DNA of 64,000 bases from Gigantopelta aegis (taxonomy: Eukaryota; Mollusca; Gastropoda; Neomphalida; Peltospiridae), in contig NC_054704.1 of NCBI RefSeq assembly GCF_016097555.1, positions 31,183,959 through 31,247,958 on the forward strand, given 5' to 3'. Under the pieces are notes generated by a model. That model worked only from the letters and a program-made list of their open reading frames with translations. It was not told where the DNA came from and searched no databases. How positions within the stretch are numbered: the stretch's first letter is position 1; the number at the start of each line of letters is the position of its first letter. Made by a program: the position numbers and the translations under genes. Positions 58,601 to 64,000 of this stretch are shown piece after piece.

Positions 58601-60668
58601 TTTACAAATATTTTTTTTACAGTGTGACACTTCATTTGTTTTAAACATAATTATTAGTCTGAAATTAGCCATTTTTGGATTGAAAAAAAAAAGAGCTGAT
58701 AGTATAGCCTTTCCCAGCATTTTAATCAAAATACATTTATCCAGTCGGCAACATAAACATTGTAATTCAAGCATCGTTTTAAAGAACAAAAACAAATAAA
58801 ATAAAATAAAGATGGAATGGTTTGTTCTTAGTATTTATTTCATTTTGGGTTGTTGCTTTTTTCAATGTAGATTGAAAATTTCAATGCACTGCTAACAGAA
58901 GCACAAGAAGTGGGTAAAAAAGCTGAACAAGAATTAACAGAATCACGGGTGAGTGCGAGTTTGTTTTGTGATCATCTGTAAATTATAAATCCATTGTTTA
59001 ATGTCTTTCATAATCTAATAATTTAATTGTGTTTCCTTTTATACATTTTAGGACAATCTGGAGAAAACTTTAAGTGTTTTCTCTTTTATAGAGATATTAC
59101 CTGTCCTCAAAACAAGTGCATTCCCCCCCCTCCCCCCCCCCCTCCCCACGCAAGTGGACTGGTCCGAGCATCCGATGGAGCCGCTGGAGTCCGTGGTGAA
59201 TGACTTCTACTACGTCTGGCACGGTGACCCATGGACCCGTGCGCCTGCACCTTGAAGGATGGATCAGACCGGCGATCAGAAGATGATATCCGCTTCAATG
59301 ACGAAGTACCCTTTTCGGCCTGTACACTGGATCCCGCAGGCACCCGTGATGAATGTTTGTCCGCCTCCGGAGACTTCCGTGGAGCCGTAGATCCCGGTTT
59401 AGTAGTTGGGGCCCCTCCGTCTTAGGTTGTGGATCCGCCCTGGCTGCTGCTGACATCGCTGCCAAGGTCTCTTGTAACATTGCAGGCAACATCAACTTCA
59501 AAGCATCGACCACCGAGTTGGCTATGGACGGCGCCGAAGACCCTGCCGTGGTTGACTTCGCCTTCTTGGCCCTAGTAGACAGCAAAGTCAAGTAATTCCC
59601 AAACTCCAAGTCGGACAATTTGGAACAAACATCGCATCTCGTCTCTGCCGAACAAGGCACACGGCATGAAGGACAAAGCTCATGAGGATAATCACGTGAT
59701 TGGAACTTCCAACAGCGAGCACAAGAACGTTGTCGGCACGTACTAGTATCTGACATGATAGAATTTCTACAAAGAGAAATAATAACAAACCATTAAGACA
59801 TAACCGGTAACATGGCCACCATCTATGCAAATAGCGACCATGCAACGTTTACCGGTAACAACAATTTTGGAAGTAAAAACACACTAAAATAATACAACTA
59901 GAAACAATTACAACAAAGACAGAAACGAATCTGTCAATTATCAACAATAGTATCACATAAAAAAAACCCAAATCTGACTCCAAGAACAGAGCCAAAAGAA
60001 AACACATCTGACCAGTATAGCGAAGAGAAAAAGAAGGAAGCTATAGTCACATGACCGGAACTACAAGGGAGCATACTGTAGAAGATTTAGGCCATCCCAT
60101 TATCTGTTGGGATGCTCTGACCAGTCCACTTGCGTGGGGGGGAAATGCACTTGTTTTGAGGATAGGTAATATTGAAAAGAAATAATTGGTTGAACGATGC
60201 TTATTTGTTTGCATTCATAGCTTTATGATAAAAAAACAACATTAAACTGAACCAATCAATAAAGTATCTTTAACTATATTTAGCTTAAAAGTCTCAGTAA
60301 AAACATGGGAAATTTTATTTTCTTATTTGGCAAAATCATTTAATGTAATGATCAATATTTTTTTTTAAATGGGTTTGTACAATTTTTGAAGTTAAACATA
60401 AATTGGTGATATGTTCTGTTCACCCAGAGTTAGCCCTGATTAGGTCAAATAAAGTGGACTGTGAATAATGAAAACTGTTCAGTAGCTAGCTGTGTGTTCA
60501 TGATATTTTGCAGTATGTTGAAAATGATGTATTAACACAGTGGTGTTTAAATTTCAGACATCGTGGTTAGAACAGGAGCGCATCATGCGTGAAGAATGCC
60601 GTTTAATGGATCAGCTAGTTCAAGAACTCACCCAGCAAAATAATGTCTTACATCAACAGAAGGAGAAA
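22893..60668 (+). CDS. TPR: Nucleoprotein TPR, 13 exons seen, 5' half in two blocks
   Basis: TPR is the large coiled-coil protein of the nuclear pore basket. Exons: 22893-23048, 29946-30050, 30637-30710, 34209-34304, 39177-39280, 40839-40940, 41451-~41510, 42268-42322, 49630-49727, 50760-50894, 58444-58518, 58871-58948, 60558-60668. Each has an AG acceptor and phases agree at every junction except after exon 7. Diagnostic identities to vertebrate TPR are YFEVEKQL (exon 2), SLQNELQEA (exon 10) and [17 protein letters not shown] (exon 11). Exons 1-5 match about the first 180 residues; exons 8-13 match near the protein's middle (roughly residues 1,000-1,200). Hundreds of intervening residues are missing. 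The gene continues past 64000. Confidence 0.9.
23049..24502 (+). other. TPR intron 1, first part
   Basis: Intronic sequence without a gene I can name. Short ACGTACGTTATCC motifs recur near 23595 and 23922 and GATATCGTGCGTGACA/GATATCGTACGTGACA near 24225-24260, hinting at an old MITE. Confidence 0.45.
24503..25200 (+). pseudogene. Decayed 'GHGKG' repeat gene with Tudor-like tail
   Basis: Frame 24503-24709 reads [19 protein letters not shown] then [14 protein letters not shown] and [10 protein letters not shown]. After frame changes, 25105-25200 reads [20 protein letters not shown] followed by DEDN. From memory, the pair (F-x-x-GHGKG-x-x-DG-x-G-x-x-KR followed by a W-x-x-x-Y-x-x-x-x-YPG-x-V module) recurs in many uncharacterised, repetitive invertebrate proteins, probably of transposon origin. 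I do not name the family. Upstream parts are missing. It lies in TPR intron 1, same strand. Confidence 0.5.
25201..26830 (+). other. TPR intron 1, middle part
   Basis: A G-run at 25200-25218, a short GGTTAGGGTTAG stretch at 25416-25430, and otherwise AT-rich sequence without a recognisable gene. Confidence 0.4.
26831..28240 (+). repeat. 71-bp satellite array, about 20 copies
   Basis: The unit begins AAGGGGCGTTCTCATTATGC, followed by GATTAGTCGCACTAACTTGT, CGCATGCCATCGAATCGTAC and TGTATTGCTTT. Copies are almost identical, differing mainly at GGGGCG/GGGGCA and at CATTATG/CATTGTG/CATGATG. The first unit is the most divergent. It lies in TPR intron 1. Confidence 0.97.
28241..29636 (+). other. TPR intron 1, last part
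   Basis: AT-rich. Around 29130-29460 several degenerate copies of 'TTCACTAGCCCA' occur, resembling a transcribed intronic repeat. No gene is seen. Confidence 0.4.
29637..29945 (+). repeat. Triplicated intron end (three splice acceptors)
   Basis: Three tandem copies of a ~105-bp unit, each containing ACATTATTAGTA, TTTAAACTTACCAATTGC and ending in CATTTTATTTTATAG|AACA or a close variant. AG dinucleotides lie near 29732, 29836 and 29945. Only the last precedes an open exon. Confidence 0.9.
29946..30050 (+). CDS. TPR: TPR exon 2
   Basis: After the phase-1 junction it reads [18 protein letters not shown] and ends LSDL in phase 1 at the donor GTAAGT. The first residues align directly with the vertebrate EQQYFEIEK-type segment. 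The acceptor lies in the last of three tandem copies of the intron end. Confidence 0.92.
30637..30710 (+). CDS. TPR: TPR exon 3
   Basis: Phase 1 to phase 0, coding [16 protein letters not shown] and ending in SSQ at the donor GTATTA. Coiled-coil heptads. Confidence 0.85.
31085..33247. mobile_element. Possible degraded DNA element with inverted ends
   Basis: The left edge ('ATCACGGAT...CATTTGGAATACC') resembles the reverse complement of the right edge ('GTCACGGAT...CATTTGATTTGTACC'). A second inward pair lies near 31375-31400 and 32605-32640 (shared 'GAGGGC-GGCTATAT'). Identity is low and no gene is inside. Confidence 0.3.
31796..31887 (+). repeat. (TAG)n microsatellite, ~30 copies
   Basis: Uninterrupted TAG triplets, flanked by (AAT)n and (ATT)n blocks to 31923. 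The poly-Tyr frame it creates is not a gene. Confidence 0.97.
33440..33635 (-). mobile_element. SINE, internally deleted
   Basis: Minus-strand SINE with the terminal AAATGTGTTGAGTG-type tail and the core (CTGTCTGTGGGATGG), but lacking the central CAGCGGGTTTCC block. The head end shows GGCGGGCCCATCGGGCTAT. Confidence 0.75.
34209..34304 (+). CDS. TPR: TPR exon 4 (one frameshift)
   Basis: Acceptor after a long T-run. Reads [14 protein letters not shown], then shifts frame at a four-A run (34248-34251) and continues [17 protein letters not shown]. It ends in phase 1, agreeing with exon 5 only if one A is missing from the run. Confidence 0.82.
35305..35964 (+). pseudogene. DIRS copy 1 gag (with inverted internal segment)
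   Basis: ATG at 35305. The N-terminus has a zinc-binding pattern (CTKCRKF...[11 protein letters not shown]...RCLLC), then a [14 protein letters not shown] helix and a Thr/Pro-rich linker. After about residue 155 the sequence turns nonsensical, because the next ~280 bp are inverted. Compared with copy 2, about 800 bp of C-terminal gag are also missing. Family role: particle or RNA binding. Confidence 0.8.
35778..36062 (-). other. Inverted gag segment in DIRS copy 1
   Basis: Read on the minus strand this segment gives [20 protein letters not shown] and [11 protein letters not shown], which in copy 2 is encoded on the plus strand at 44560-44790 ([19 protein letters not shown]). The flanking gag and RT are in normal orientation. 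Confidence 0.9.
36205..37856 (+). pseudogene. DIRS copy 1 reverse transcriptase-RNase H
   Basis: RT opens with [11 protein letters not shown], then [37 protein letters not shown] (motif A Asp), [15 protein letters not shown] and the YLDD box in [18 protein letters not shown] at 36839-36841 and a frameshift near 36890 interrupt it. RNase H follows: [16 protein letters not shown], then [18 protein letters not shown] and [11 protein letters not shown]. Small deletions after VSNVL and after RLW remove about 20 residues. The frame ends at 37856, overlapping the recombinase start. Confidence 0.88.
37826..38200 (+). pseudogene. DIRS copy 1 tyrosine recombinase, core deleted
   Basis: The N-terminal part ([38 protein letters not shown]) is followed at about 38037 directly by the C-terminal end ([20 protein letters not shown], then HHLGPVV). 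The catalytic Arg and HxxR motifs between them are lost. It cannot be active. Confidence 0.85.
38774..38862 (+). repeat. DIRS copy 1 internal complementary region
   Basis: The first half (38774-38812, GCACTAGTTATGAGGACAGG then TGATGTTGAAAAGAAATG) is the reverse complement of the left terminus at 34842. The second half (38813-38862, TTTTCTCTTTTATAGATACA then TCACCTGTCCTCAT) is the reverse complement of the right terminus. This head-to-head arrangement is the hallmark of DIRS-1-type replication through a circular intermediate. Confidence 0.9.
39177..39280 (+). CDS. TPR: TPR exon 5
   Basis: Reads [17 protein letters not shown], then [14 protein letters not shown], and ends in phase 0 at GTTTGT. 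It corresponds to the vertebrate segment around residues 140-180. Confidence 0.82.
39281..40838 (+). other. TPR intron 5
   Basis: Contains a SINE at 39323-39549 and otherwise AT-rich sequence. Most of the missing TPR coding region should follow exon 5 or exon 7, but no further exon is recognisable here. Confidence 0.45.
39323..39549 (+). mobile_element. SINE (headless)
   Basis: Starts within the body (CCATGACTGGTATATC) and ends in ATTTCCTTCC repeats. Target duplication CTTAAAAGT at 39314-39322 and 39550-39558. Confidence 0.9.
40839..40940 (+). CDS. TPR: TPR exon 6
   Basis: Thirty-four codons, phase 0 both ends: [18 protein letters not shown], then [11 protein letters not shown] and the donor GTATGC. 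Its exact counterpart in vertebrate TPR is unclear. Confidence 0.75.
40968..41172 (+). mobile_element. SINE (variant tail)
   Basis: Body start GTTCTAGCCAGTGCATCAC and core (CCTGTTTGTGGAATGG), then the alternative 3' tail with TTGACATCCAATAGCTGATG and AACAAAACAAAC. Confidence 0.8.
41451..41510 (+). CDS. TPR: TPR exon 7, 3' edge not resolved
   Basis: After the acceptor GTTTAAG it reads [17 protein letters not shown] and then meets a TAA at 41511 without any GT donor. Either the exon is damaged or the sequence beyond it is misassembled; the N gap is 340 bp away. Confidence 0.65.
41607..42288. repeat. Duplicated flanks of the assembly gap
   Basis: 41607-41848 and 42049-42288 are the same ~240 bp with only a handful of differences (TATAGTAG/TATGGTAG, TTTACTAA/TTTCATAA, one GT unit). 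They meet across the N run. This is the signature of an unclosed overlap between two contigs or haplotypes. Confidence 0.93.
41849..42048. other. Assembly gap, 200 N
   Basis: Exactly 200 N, a conventional scaffold gap of unknown true size. Confidence 0.99.
42268..42322 (+). CDS. TPR: TPR exon 8
   Basis: Reads [18 protein letters not shown] and ends in phase 1 at GTAACT. Its first 21 bases also occur at 41828-41848, immediately before the N gap. Confidence 0.85.
42598..42887. mobile_element. MITE with TTA duplication (Harbinger-type)
   Basis: Ends TGCTGCATTCATT and AATGAATGCAGCA, flanked by TTA at 42595-42597 and 42888-42890. Inverted similarity extends inward (AATTCACAAGTT / AACTTGTGAATT). 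A 3-bp TWA duplication suits PIF/Harbinger. Non-coding, 290 bp. Confidence 0.82.
43007..43280 (-). mobile_element. SINE
   Basis: Minus-strand copy of the common SINE: tail (AAATGTTTTATTTAA as read on plus), core TTTTATATGCACCATCCCAC, and part of the head near GGGCTACATCACGC. Confidence 0.85.
43923..45321 (+). pseudogene. DIRS copy 2 gag
   Basis: ATG at 43923. Zinc-type N-terminus (CLRCNKF...[11 protein letters not shown]), frameshift near 44050, then [13 protein letters not shown] and a Ser/Arg-rich linker with an [13 protein letters not shown] patch. A second frameshift near 44510 leads into [19 protein letters not shown], and a third near 44790 into a long helical region ([20 protein letters not shown] ... 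[14 protein letters not shown]). The stop is at 45321 after KRWRGSF. Expected role: structural or RNA binding. Length is about 460 codons overall. Confidence 0.85.
45400..47374 (+). pseudogene. DIRS copy 2 reverse transcriptase-RNase H
   Basis: A continuous frame from 45161 enters recognisable RT at [17 protein letters not shown] (about 45673). It continues with [37 protein letters not shown] (motif A), [27 protein letters not shown] (YxDD) and [12 protein letters not shown]. RNase H runs through [16 protein letters not shown] and [13 protein letters not shown] to a TAG at 46721-46723, then continues in the same frame with [35 protein letters not shown] and [18 protein letters not shown]. The stop is at 47374. 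Only the TAG breaks it. All catalytic aspartates of RT are present. Confidence 0.92.
47290..48441 (+). pseudogene. DIRS copy 2 tyrosine recombinase
   Basis: The frame overlaps the end of RT-RNase H in another phase ([14 protein letters not shown]), has a TGA at 47473-47475, and is open from 47536 to 48441 (301 codons). Catalytic residues are visible: Arg in [12 protein letters not shown] (47835), His and Arg in [11 protein letters not shown] (48220-48231), and Tyr in [13 protein letters not shown] (48325 or 48328). DIRS elements use this enzyme instead of an integrase to insert circular DNA without target duplication. The core is intact apart from the early TGA. Confidence 0.92.
49001..49092 (+). 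repeat. DIRS copy 2 internal complementary region
   Basis: Contains CCCTTGTTTGAGGACAGG and CCTGTCCTCAAACAAGGG as an inverted pair around TAATGTCTAAAGAAATGG and AGTGTTTTCTCTTTTATAG, complementary to the two element ends. Confidence 0.88.
49328..49559 (+). mobile_element. SINE split by DIRS copy 2
   Basis: Starts in the body (TTCTCGCTCTAGCCAGTGC) right after the DIRS end and finishes with ATTTCCTTCC. Its 13-bp target duplication TTGTAAGATGATA is at 49560-49572; the matching copy lies at 43463-43475, before DIRS copy 2, with only a short G-run of possible SINE head left beside it. Confidence 0.85.
49630..49727 (+). CDS. TPR: TPR exon 9
   Basis: Joins exon 8 in phase 1 to give [18 protein letters not shown] and ends ESHAL in phase 0 at GTAAGA. 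Aligns with the vertebrate EKKLMEVEKEKQEL-type stretch. Confidence 0.88.
50330..50365 (+). pseudogene. Decayed copy of the start of TPR exon 10
   Basis: 'AAATGCTGATTTTTGGAAGC' followed by AACTGTCTAGTCTT mirrors the exon 10 start AATGCTGATCTTCGGAAGCA then GCTGTCAAGTCT. The upstream ~80 bp also resemble the intron end before exon 10. The acceptor AG is changed to AA. A SINE is inserted at its right edge. Confidence 0.65.
50366..50674 (+). mobile_element. tRNA-derived SINE, full length
   Basis: The head TTAGCTCAGTCGGTTGAG is a perfect Pol III A box; a degenerate B box (GGATCAAACC) follows. The body (TATGTGCTTTCCTGACTGGG) leads to the variant tail with TTGACATCCAATTGCCGATG. Target duplication CTGTCTAGTCTT at 50354-50365 and 50675-50686. 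Confidence 0.92.
50760..50894 (+). CDS. TPR: TPR exon 10
   Basis: Forty-five codons, phase 0 both ends: [18 protein letters not shown], then [17 protein letters not shown]. Strong match to vertebrate TPR (SSVQNEVQEAL-type motif). A decayed copy of its start lies 430 bp upstream. Confidence 0.92.
51190..51425 (+). mobile_element. Two SINE 3' fragments in tandem
   Basis: 51190-51350 has the GGTGCATATAAAAGATGCC core to AACAAAACAAAC tail. 51355-51425 repeats the TTGACATCCAATA tail portion. Confidence 0.65.
51427..51636 (+). repeat. T/C-rich repeat segment 1
   Basis: Starts CAGGCCGTCAAGTATCCTAC and continues with repeated 'TTCCTATTTT'. The same wording recurs at 55932 and 57900. Confidence 0.5.
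54035..54250 (+). mobile_element. SINE (variant tail, headless)
   Basis: Body from CAGTGCATCACGACTAGTAT through CTGTCTGTTGGGTGG to the tail with GACATCCAATAGCTGATG and TGCTCTAGTGGTGTC. Confidence 0.8.
55538..55619 (+). repeat. (TA)n microsatellite, ~40 units
   Basis: Uninterrupted TA dinucleotides; a shorter (TA)n follows at 55637-55652. Confidence 0.98.
55932..56590. mobile_element. MITE-like T/C-rich element
   Basis: Left end AGTCTGTCCAGCAATCCTAC, right end GCGCTGGACAGCCTG: a short inverted CTGTCCAGC pair. The interior has 'CCTACTTTTTC' repeats at both sides. Confidence 0.45.
57900..58170 (-). repeat. T/C-rich repeat segment 3
   Basis: Many 'TTCCTATTTT' units end in CCGCCTCACTTGACGCCTG, the inverted equivalent of the edge at 51427 (CAGGCCGTCAAGT). 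Confidence 0.45.
58444..58518 (+). CDS. TPR: TPR exon 11, with a GC donor
   Basis: Twenty-five codons: [19 protein letters not shown] then TSHKKQ. Near-identical to vertebrate TPR. The 3' splice donor is CAG|GCGAGT, a GC-AG intron with otherwise consensus context; exon 12 starts in the required phase 0. Confidence 0.95.
58871..58948 (+). CDS. TPR: TPR exon 12
   Basis: Reads [18 protein letters not shown] and ends TESR in phase 0 at the donor GTGAGT. Confidence 0.88.
59044..60183 (-). mobile_element. DIRS copy 4, minimal (gag fragment between terminal repeats)
   Basis: On the minus strand the left terminus (reverse of 60040-60183) carries the family end TTCTTTTCAATATTACCT. Then come the 5' leader, a gag fragment and the right terminus at 59044 (complement GAGGACAGGTAATATCTCTA). 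RT, RNase H and recombinase are all missing. It is inserted in TPR intron 12, opposite to the gene. Confidence 0.85.
59295..59756 (-). pseudogene. DIRS copy 4 gag fragment
   Basis: ATG at 59756. Reads [28 protein letters not shown], a [14 protein letters not shown] helix and [20 protein letters not shown], then loses family similarity after about residue 110, where an internal deletion joins it to the element's 3' end. Confidence 0.82.
60558..60668 (+). CDS. TPR: TPR exon 13
   Basis: Reads [20 protein letters not shown], then [10 protein letters not shown] in phase 0 at the donor GTAAGC. Aligns with the vertebrate ASWEERERMLKDE...NRLLHDQIEK-type segment. Later exons lie beyond the window. 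Confidence 0.9.
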
Positions 60669-61438
60669 GTAAGCATCTGTGATTTAGGATTTGTGTATAG
60701 TTCAATAAGAATCATATTGGGTGTATTCCACATTAATGGCCTTGGTGTTGTCTTAGTTAAGATTTAAGGCTGGGATTGCAGCCCGGTACCAACGACTTCT
60801 CTTTCACTAACCAGTAATAACTAATCACTAACCTATTGTCCTGGACAGAGCCCAGATAGCTGAGGTGTGTGCCCAGGACAGCGTGCTGGAACCTTAATTG
60901 AACATAAGCATGAAAATCAGTTGTAATGAATATTCCATATGGATCTTTTGCATGGACTGTTTCTGTTTTGTGTATGCAGGTGTTAGATATGTAATTTCTT
61001 TTCACATTACCTGTCCTCGACAAGTGCACCTCCCCTCCCCATGCGAGTGGTCCGGTCCGAACATCCCAACAGCCAATGGGATGGCCTAAAATTCTTCACT
61101 GTATGCTCCCTGTAGTTCCGGTCATGTGACTTCAACTTCCTTCTTTTCCTCTCGCTTATTCGGTTCGGACATGGGTTTTTTGGCTCTGCTGTTGGAGTCA
61201 AATTTTTCCGTCATATTTGTGGTTTATTATGGTGGATTTGTTTCCTCCATTGTCTTATTATGCTTGTCGCTACCTTCGTTTGGCTTTTAACGCTTGTTTT
61301 AAGTGTTATTTTTCCACATTTTGTTGTATTTCGCCGGCTTTTTGGTGGCCGCCATTTGCAAAATGACGTCTTGTTTACCGGTTTGTTGCAAGTTATGGTT
61401 GTGTTTCTTTCAATTTCACAGATTGAACAGTTTTTATC

Positions 61439-62029
61439 ATGTCTGATGTGAGCATGTCGCGTGTTGTGCGTGTTTGCTCTAGATGTAAGAAGTTCATGTC
61501 ATCTGACGACCCTCGTGACATCTGCCCGAGATGTCGTGTGCCATGCCAGACGGAGATGAGATGTGTTCAGTGTGCTACACTGACCACACAGGAGTTCACC
61601 GCTTATCTGAAGGTGCTAGCCACTTGTGCTAGAAAGGCGGAGTCGTGTGCTGCGACGGGGTCAAGTGCGCCTTCCATTTCTGAATCCGTTGTGGATGTGT
61701 TGAAGACATTACTACCAGCTATGCTCAAAGAGACAATGGCTTCAATGGGTTCCGTCACAGGGGCGAATCTAGTGTCGGAGGTTTCCGGGCCGGTTCCATC
61801 TGCTTCCACAGTACCGATAGCCGGTGCAGCGGCTCCATCCAAGCGACCGTCAGCTCTTAAGGAGTCCAGTGGTCAGCCGTTTCAGATAGTTTCAAGCAAG
61901 AAGCGTTCCGAGGCATCTAAGCAGAGTCATCGAAGAGGACCGAGTCTGCTAGGCGTTCCGGTTCCAAGGGTTCCCGACGGGATCGTCCATGGTCCATCTC
62001 TCCGGTTCATCTTCATCTTCACGTACTGA
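61439..62029 (+). pseudogene. DIRS copy 3 gag, N-terminal part
   Basis: ATG at 61439. VCSRCKKFMSSDD, DICPRCRVPC and RCVQCATL form the zinc pattern, then FTAYLKVLATCARKAE and SISESVVDVLKTLLPAMLKE. It reads cleanly to about residue 190 and then runs directly into RT sequence, because roughly 1.5 kb (gag C-terminus and RT N-terminus) is deleted. Confidence 0.85.
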
Positions 62030-62690
62030 TTCATCCAGCATACCACCGTTATCTGAGATTTGTACTTCAAGGCATTCACTACGAATGGACAGTCCTGCCC
62101 TTCGGGATCTCCATAGCTCCTTGGCTCTTTACGAGAATTACAGCTCCAGTGTTGCAGTTCCTTCACCACAAAGGTATCTGCTTTTACCCGTACCTGGACG
62201 ATTGTTTGATGAAGTCTCGTTCCAAGACCCAGCTATCGATCCACGTCCTAGAGTTCCTGCGGTCGCTCGGGTGGATAATCAAGTTAGAGAAGTCTCAGTT
62301 GCATGCAACGCAGGACATACAGTTTATCGGAGCCCGTCTGCACCCAGATCTTGGCCTGGTACAGGTTCCTCTCGACCGTTGGACAAAGATACAGTTAATG
62401 GTCACCAGAGCCTTGACGTCTCAGATGCCTTTCCAGTTGCGCAGTCTTCGGATGTTCCTGAATACTTACATCAGGTTCAACGATTCAGACTTGCAGATTT
62501 GTTTACCAATCGACTTGCATCCCAGTCTCTGTTGGTGGCAACGCCGATCGAACGTCTTAGACGGAGTCTGTTTGCGGCCCTTCCAAGCGACACACCATCA
62601 CTTCGCAGATGCGTCTTTAGAAGGTTGGGGAGCTCATCTCAACGACCAGACTCTACACAGCCGTTCTACACATCAATCTTCTGGAGGTGT
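62021..62690 (+). pseudogene. DIRS copy 3 reverse transcriptase, truncated
   Basis: Begins at the deletion point with [15 protein letters not shown] and [15 protein letters not shown], then the YLDD box in [14 protein letters not shown] and LGWIIKLEKSQLH. The motif A region with its catalytic Asp is lost in the deletion. A further ~60-bp deletion joins SQMPFQ to LRSLRMFLN. Frameshift near 62150. Confidence 0.85.
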
Positions 62691-63351
62691 TGGCAGTGTA
62701 CAATGCAGTCCTTCACTGGCGTCCGCTGTTGATTGGAGCGTCCCTGATGATAGCTACCGACAGTGTAACCATGGCAGCTTACATTAATCGACAAAGCGGT
62801 ACACACTCCGGCAGTCTTCTGCAGATGACGTTCCGCTTGTATGACCTGGTGGACAGCATTCCACTACAGCTCCATGCTCGACACATTCTCGGGGTATCCA
62901 ACGTCCTGGAAGACAGCCTATCCCATCCGTCAGCTCTGAAGTCAACCGAATGGATGTTACATCCGGAAGCTTTTCGATGGGTTTGCAATCAGCTTGGGAT
63001 GCCAAACATAGATTTGTTTGCCACGCGGTTCAACCATCAGCTGAGAGTTTATGTGTCACCAGTCCCGGATCCAGACACCATAGATCTAGATGCCTTGGCC
63101 ATCAGATGGATGCGTACGCCTTTCCACCGCCCATCCTGCTGCCCAGAGTGTTGCAGAGATTCCAGCAGTTCCATTGCTGTCTTCTCTTGATCGCGCCAAT
63201 GTGGTCCACGAAAATGTGGTTTCCAGACCTCGTCAGGCTCACCGACCCACATCCTCTACCTCTGCCAGATTGGCATCCCACATCAAAGTTACACCATCCG
63301 CATCCTCACTTGTTCCGTCTACACGCGTGGACATTATTACCAAAGGCTTGA
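62687..63351 (+). pseudogene. DIRS copy 3 RNase H and connection region
   Basis: MIATDSVTMAAYINRQSG, ARHILGVSNVLEDSLS and [18 protein letters not shown] in one frame to about 63110, then a frame change to [20 protein letters not shown]. The first RNase H Asp ([16 protein letters not shown]) lies just upstream in another frame. Confidence 0.85.
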
Positions 63352-64000
63352 AGAAGAAGGGGTTTTCTTCCAAGACTTCTGCGGCAATTTTGAAGGCTCA
63401 TCGTTCTTCTGCTACTGCTGCATATAATGTCCAATGGCTGTGTTTCCACCAATGGTGTATCCGGCAGAAACTACAACCTCAGTCTATTCCGGTGCCTCGA
63501 CTTGCCGACTTCCTGATGTATCTTCGTACGTCATTGCAGGGTACGTGTCTGTGATTGCTACGGTTTGTGATCCGGTCACTACTACGAAGCTGTCTACCAT
63601 CCCTGAGATACATAAGATGATCAAGGGATTTAAGCTAGAAGATCAAGTCCATCGCTTTCGTCCACCGAAGTGGGACTTGAATCTGGTCTTATGATCTTTG
63701 ATGTCGGCACCATATGAACCTATTGAAGAGTCATCCCTGGAAGCATTAACACGGAAGACTTGTTGGGGTTCACTACAGCTGCACGGGTTTCTGAGATTCA
63801 TGCCCCAGATGTGGATCTGATCCGGTTTCACTGTGACCGAAGTTTCGTTACCTTGGGTTTCCTTATGAACTTCGTGGCTAAGAATCAGCTGCCTGATCAA
63901 GCTCCTCGTTCCTACGTGGTAGAAGCTTTGTCATCCATTGTGTGCCCGGACGATGTGAAAGACTTATCCTTATGTCCGGTGAGAGCTTTGCATCATTACA
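63305..64000 (+). pseudogene. DIRS copy 3 tyrosine recombinase, 5' part
   Basis: Starts RVDIITKGLKKKGFSS, AYNVQWLCFHQW and RLADFLMYLRTSL. A frameshift near 63530 leads to [10 protein letters not shown] and [17 protein letters not shown], with a TGA at 63692-63694. The rest continues with several frame breaks to the window end; the catalytic HxxR and Tyr lie outside the window. Confidence 0.82.

Larger units (their letters stand above)
60990..64000 (+). mobile_element. DIRS copy 3 (runs off the window)
   Basis: The left terminus TTCTTTTCACATTACCTGTC opens at about 60990, followed by the family leader (GTCCGGTCCGAACATCCC). Gag, a deleted RT, RNase H and the recombinase start follow; the 3' end is outside the window. 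It lies in the TPR intron after exon 13, same strand. Confidence 0.88.

Noticed and set aside
59107..59425. Small frames in the G/C-rich end of DIRS copy 4
   Set aside because: They overlap the terminal repeat and the antisense of gag; no independent support.

Overview
The window is eukaryotic and almost certainly molluscan, most likely gastropod. It has spliced coding exons with GT-AG introns and heavy repeat content. It carries about a dozen copies of the tRNA-derived SINE type I associate with gastropod genomes (body ending in a short 'ATTTCCTTCC'-type tail), and DIRS-type tyrosine-recombinase retrotransposons. There is one 200-N scaffold gap. The organism call is inference from repeat types; no rRNA, mitochondrial or other diagnostic gene is present.

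Layout. 1-6.2 kb: repeat debris. It contains a decayed gene of a recurrent 'LPPTS plus Cys-rich tail' family between inverted arms, a hAT-like element with a second element nested in its right end, a foldback hairpin and a ~40-bp minisatellite. 6.2-22.7 kb: a three-level nest. A DIRS-like retroelement (gag, CCCH finger, RT) is interrupted by a solo LTR (8405-9463, 5-bp target duplication) and by a 7.5-kb non-LTR retrotransposon on the minus strand (9615-22609, 10-bp target duplication). That LINE is interrupted inside its RT domain by a 5,513-bp Polinton/Maverick-like element (12499-18011, 6-bp duplication CTTGCA, AG...CT terminal inverted repeats). The host reading frame resumes on the far side of each insertion, so order and boundaries are well supported.

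The Polinton-like element is the most unusual object. It lacks polymerase, integrase and capsid genes. It keeps three minus-strand genes: a BIR-domain (IAP-type) protein, a small basic Gln-rich protein, and an FtsK/A32-type packaging ATPase with C2H2 fingers and a long His/Pro/Gln tract. The last two have TATA boxes about 40-55 bp upstream.

22.9 kb to the end: the host gene, nucleoprotein TPR (nuclear pore basket coiled-coil protein), on the plus strand. Thirteen exons (22893-60668) can be placed by splice signals, phase continuity and similarity. They match the first ~180 residues of TPR and a block near the middle of the protein. The coding region between them is missing, and the N gap at 41849-42048, flanked on both sides by the same ~240 bp, is the likely reason. 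TPR introns hold a 71-bp satellite (20 copies), a decayed 'GHGKG' repeat gene, SINEs, MITEs and four DIRS copies. Two DIRS copies (34.8-39.1 and 43.5-49.3 kb) show the internal complementary region typical of DIRS-1, and the terminal segment next to it lies in opposite orientation in the two.

Two TPR exons and one Polinton gene are frameshifted by one base at A/T homopolymers, which points to long-read sequencing error rather than decay.
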